Part shown: positions 63,989-64,000 of the stretch, piece by piece
How the letters are laid out: the number at the start of each line of letters is the position of its first letter
Position numbering within the stretch: the stretch's first letter is position 1
Origin: an uncultured Pseudoruegeria sp.
GTDB taxonomy: Bacteria; Pseudomonadota; Alphaproteobacteria; Rhodobacterales; Rhodobacteraceae
Direction: 5' to 3'
DNA: 64,000 nucleotides
Assembly (NCBI GenBank): GCA_947498155.1
Contig: CANMJD010000001.1
Location: 744,001-808,000 of the forward strand
Notes under the pieces: model-generated
The model's database searches: none
What the model saw: only the letters and a program-made list of their open reading frames with translations
Told to the model about the DNA's origin: nothing
Translations under genes and position numbers: made by a program

Positions 63989-64000
63989 ATGAAAGATCTC
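63989..64000 (+). CDS. First four codons of the next gene (cut by window edge)
   Basis: ATG at 63989 followed by AAA GAT CTC, preceded by AGAGGAGG nine bases upstream, a strong ribosome-binding site. Too short to identify. A short hairpin CCGGGT/ACCCGG (63952-63957/63963-63968) lies before it. Its position suggests it is the target of the GAF/Fis regulator. Confidence 0.6.

Overview
The window looks like chromosomal DNA from an alphaproteobacterium of the Rhodobacteraceae (Roseobacter group). This is inferred from gene content and order: nasT-nasS followed by a compact nrt-nirBD-nasA operon ending in a TrpD-like gene and a cysG-like gene, a gcvTHP operon behind a tandem glycine riboswitch, mreBCD-mrdA-rodA, and a REP-like terminator tail that I recall as common in this family. 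No database search was possible. Most of the window is tightly packed, with many ATGA overlaps, and visibly GC-rich. About 52-58.7 kb is visibly richer in A/T.

Layout. 1-4.3 kb: the N-terminal part of a large secreted or surface-type protein, a geranylgeranyl-reductase-like flavoprotein, a DUF4329 protein and a ParA-like ATPase. 4.4-18.1 kb: nitrate assimilation. NasS (sensor) and NasT (ANTAR antiterminator) precede a leader with two A1/G4 hexaloop hairpins, the second mutually exclusive with an intrinsic terminator. Nitrate ABC import (nrtA, nrtB, a fused double-ATPase gene), NADH nitrite reductase (nirBD), nitrate reductase (nasA), a TrpD2-like protein and a truncated siroheme synthase follow. 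18.1-22.8 kb: glycine cleavage system under a glycine riboswitch. 22.8-33.5 kb: housekeeping and small metabolic genes, including gltX, nadE and a protein with 18 full MORN repeats. 33.5-35.3 kb: leuA behind a leucine-rich leader peptide. 35.3-41.3 kb: the rod-shape operon, with an unusual palindrome and an attenuator-like leader before mreB. 41.3-46.9 kb: VOC protein, hydroxyacid dehydrogenase, SseB, uracil-DNA glycosylase-like protein, ArsR plus permease, NhaA-type antiporter. 47-49.2 kb: kpsT/kpsE-type polysaccharide export genes without a kpsM.

49.4-58.7 kb is the accessory region. A tRNA-Gln is followed by two nested, decayed IS3-family elements and then a four-gene divergent cluster. 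Leftward lie a membrane-anchored DUF3131 protein and a secreted coiled-coil protein. Rightward lie a membrane protein fused to an ABC domain that keeps its P-loop but has lost the Q-loop, signature, Walker B glutamate and H-loop residues, and a HlyD-type adaptor. This cluster is the best candidate for an undescribed system; I propose a cell-envelope or glycan-related assembly in which the ABC domain is structural or regulatory.

58.7-62.7 kb holds a spermidine/putrescine-type ABC importer operon (potDABC-like) with an internal terminator after the binding-protein gene. The window ends with a GAF/Fis-type regulator, a perfect 10-bp inverted repeat and the first four codons of its probable target gene.
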